Origin: Planctomycetes bacterium RIFOXYC2_FULL_41_27 | GTDB taxonomy: Bacteria > Planctomycetota > Brocadiia > Brocadiales > Brocadiaceae | NCBI GenBank assembly: GCA_001828645.1 | Contig: MHZD01000135.1 | Location: 1-6,238, forward strand | DNA length: 6,238 nt | Reading direction: 5' to 3' | The notes under the pieces: model-generated | Told to the model about the DNA's origin: nothing | Database searches by the model: none | The model's input: the letters and a program-made list of their open reading frames with translations, nothing else | Program-made: the position numbers and the translations under genes | Shown: piece after piece, positions 5,137-6,238 of the stretch | Layout: every line of letters begins with the position of its first letter | How positions within the stretch are numbered: position 1 is the stretch's first letter

Positions 5137-5727
5137 ATGAGGGAAGAAAACAAAAGAAGGAAAGAGTTTGAAGATATTGCTATGGAACATCTCGATTCCC
5201 TCTTTAGCATGGCAATACGGCTGGTATTCAATAAGGAGGCGGCTGAAGACCTTGTCCAGGAAACTTACTTAAAAGCATATCGATTTTTCGATACTTTCCA
5301 AAAAGGAACAAACATAAAGGCATGGCTCTTTAAAATCCTTCGGAACACCTTTATAAATAAGTATAGGAAAACGGTTAATTTACCAAGTGAAATTTTTTAT
5401 GAAGACGTCGAATCGGTTAATTCAAATCTATCTTATAAACAGGAAAGCGATTCTGCAGAATTAACTGATACCTTAGAAACTAAATATAACGACCTCGGCA
5501 GCTTAATGGAAGACGATGTTAAACGCGCAATAGATAGCTTGCCGATTGAATACAAAGAAGCTATCTTGCTTTCAGACGTAGAAGAATTATCCTATAATGA
5601 CATTGCGGAAATTACAAACGTGCCGATTGGAACAGTAAAATCAAGACTGAATAGGGGTAGAAAGTTGCTCCAAAAAAGTCTATGGGAATATGCAAAAGAT
5701 AGAGGTTTTATTAAGAGGGGGAAATGA
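5137..5727 (+). CDS. ECF sigma factor, SigR/ECF12-like
   Basis: 196-residue extracytoplasmic-function sigma factor that directs RNA polymerase to a stress regulon. Region 2 spans about residues 17-80, with AAEDLVQETYLKAYRFF (2.2) and GTNIKAWLFKILRNTFINKYRK (from 57; -10 recognition). Region 4 spans about 127-185, with AIDSLPIEYKEAILLSDVE, then the helix-turn-helix IAEITNVPIGTVKSRLNRGR. The linker is acidic. The wording of both regions, including the ADVE/SDVE turn and the ending EYAKDRG, closely follows Streptomyces SigR, which controls the response to thiol oxidation. The first ATG at 5137 is used, although its ribosome site is poor; the ATG at 5182 would still keep region 2. The anti-sigma gene overlaps its stop by ATGA, so the two are translationally coupled. 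Confidence 0.9.
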   Translation: MREENKRRKEFEDIAMEHLDSLFSMAIRLVFNKEAAEDLVQETYLKAYRFFDTFQKGTNIKAWLFKILRNTFINKYRKTVNLPSEIFYEDVESVNSNLSYKQESDSAELTDTLETKYNDLGSLMEDDVKRAIDSLPIEYKEAILLSDVEELSYNDIAEITNVPIGTVKSRLNRGRKLLQKSLWEYAKDRGFIKRGK

Positions 5728-6238
5728 TGGTTTGCGTTGAAGCAATTAAATACCTTTATGAGTTCCTGGATAAGGAAATTGATAAATCTCAATATCCGAT
5801 CATTAAAGAGCACCTTGACAACTGCTTTGAATGTCGTCAAAGATACGAATTCGAAAAGGGCGTTCGATCATTAGTAAAGGCATTTTGCTTGAATACTACA
5901 GCCCCCGCATACCTCCATAGTAAGATCATCGAAGGTCTCGGCTCCGTTGATGCAGAAATATCAGAAAATAAAGATATACAAGCCATTTCTGAGCAAAAAG
6001 TAACACGCGCGGTATTTTCACCCCGTTTCTATGCAGTAGCAGCCTCCATTCTTCTTTTGATAGCAGGTGGCGTTTTTTACTACGCCAATTATTATAATTA
6101 TAATAACGATTTCATATCAATTGTCGATAACGCCGTCAAAAATCATGTTGTAGCAGTAAATGATAATTTGGTATTTAATGAAAAAACCTCGGTTGTGAGC
6201 AATGTGAATAAATATTTCGGAAATAACATAAATAACAC
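5724..6238 (+). CDS. Zinc-binding anti-sigma factor, RsrA-like module plus membrane anchor (cut by the window end)
   Basis: 171 residues visible, frame open at the end. Residues 1-60 form a zinc anti-sigma domain: C4, then LYEFLD (11-16), then H30-x3-C34-x2-C37, and C55 further on. The spacing and wording match RsrA of Streptomyces, in which the same Cys/His set binds zinc and forms a disulfide on oxidation, releasing SigR. A linker (about 60-100) leads to one transmembrane helix (about 102-120), and the rest would lie outside the cytoplasm. RsrA itself is a soluble protein of about 105 residues, so this is an extended form. The ATG at 5724 overlaps the sigma stop. The ATG at 5727, 5 bases after AGGGGG, is equally possible. 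Confidence 0.85.
   Translation, partial: MMVCVEAIKYLYEFLDKEIDKSQYPIIKEHLDNCFECRQRYEFEKGVRSLVKAFCLNTTAPAYLHSKIIEGLGSVDAEISENKDIQAISEQKVTRAVFSPRFYAVAASILLLIAGGVFYYANYYNYNNDFISIVDNAVKNHVVAVNDNLVFNEKTSVVSNVNKYFGNNINN

Overview
The window is about 40% GC and reads like the chromosome of an AT-leaning anaerobic bacterium. Two things point loosely to an anaerobic planctomycete-like organism, with anammox bacteria as one possibility: a biotin synthase lacking one cysteine of the classical [2Fe-2S] cluster site, and a GxxExxY gene bracketed by short CCACAGATT-type repeats. This assignment is an inference from gene style and was not tested by any search.

Layout from left to right. Positions 1-293 (minus) hold the N-terminal third of alanine racemase (alr). 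Positions 374-739 (minus) hold a GxxExxY-family protein. Positions 756-1934 (minus) hold a BioF-type 8-amino-7-oxononanoate synthase. These three read in one direction with short gaps. Matching repeats in inverted orientation (about 316-343 and 770-796) bracket the GxxExxY gene, and the right-hand one forms the last codons of bioF. Positions 2114-2554 (plus) hold a small membrane protein with an Asp/His constellation like the YdjM/DUF457 group. It separates bioF from bioB (2602-3591, minus), which follows a TIM-barrel glycoside-hydrolase-like gene (3643-4659, minus). The latter has a sigma70-type promoter placed so close that its mRNA may be leaderless.

The 477-base gap at 4660-5136 contains no credible protein gene. 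It holds a plus-strand promoter followed by a roughly 200-nt sequence closed by a 14-of-15-pair long-range helix, which is a candidate structured RNA resembling 6S RNA. It also holds the promoter region of the next operon. Positions 5137-5727 (plus) encode an ECF sigma factor close to the SigR (ECF12) type. Overlapping it by ATGA, 5724-6238 (plus, cut by the window end) encodes its zinc-binding anti-sigma factor. That protein has an RsrA-like Cys/His module but, unlike soluble RsrA, continues into a transmembrane helix and an outer domain. A GGAAC-N18-GTT site just upstream of the sigma gene fits SigR-type autoregulation.

Functionally, the left half concerns biotin synthesis (BioF and BioB) and cell-wall D-alanine supply (Alr). 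BioF consumes L-alanine and Alr isomerises it. The right half is a regulatory unit: a possible 6S-like RNA beside a redox-type sigma/anti-sigma pair.
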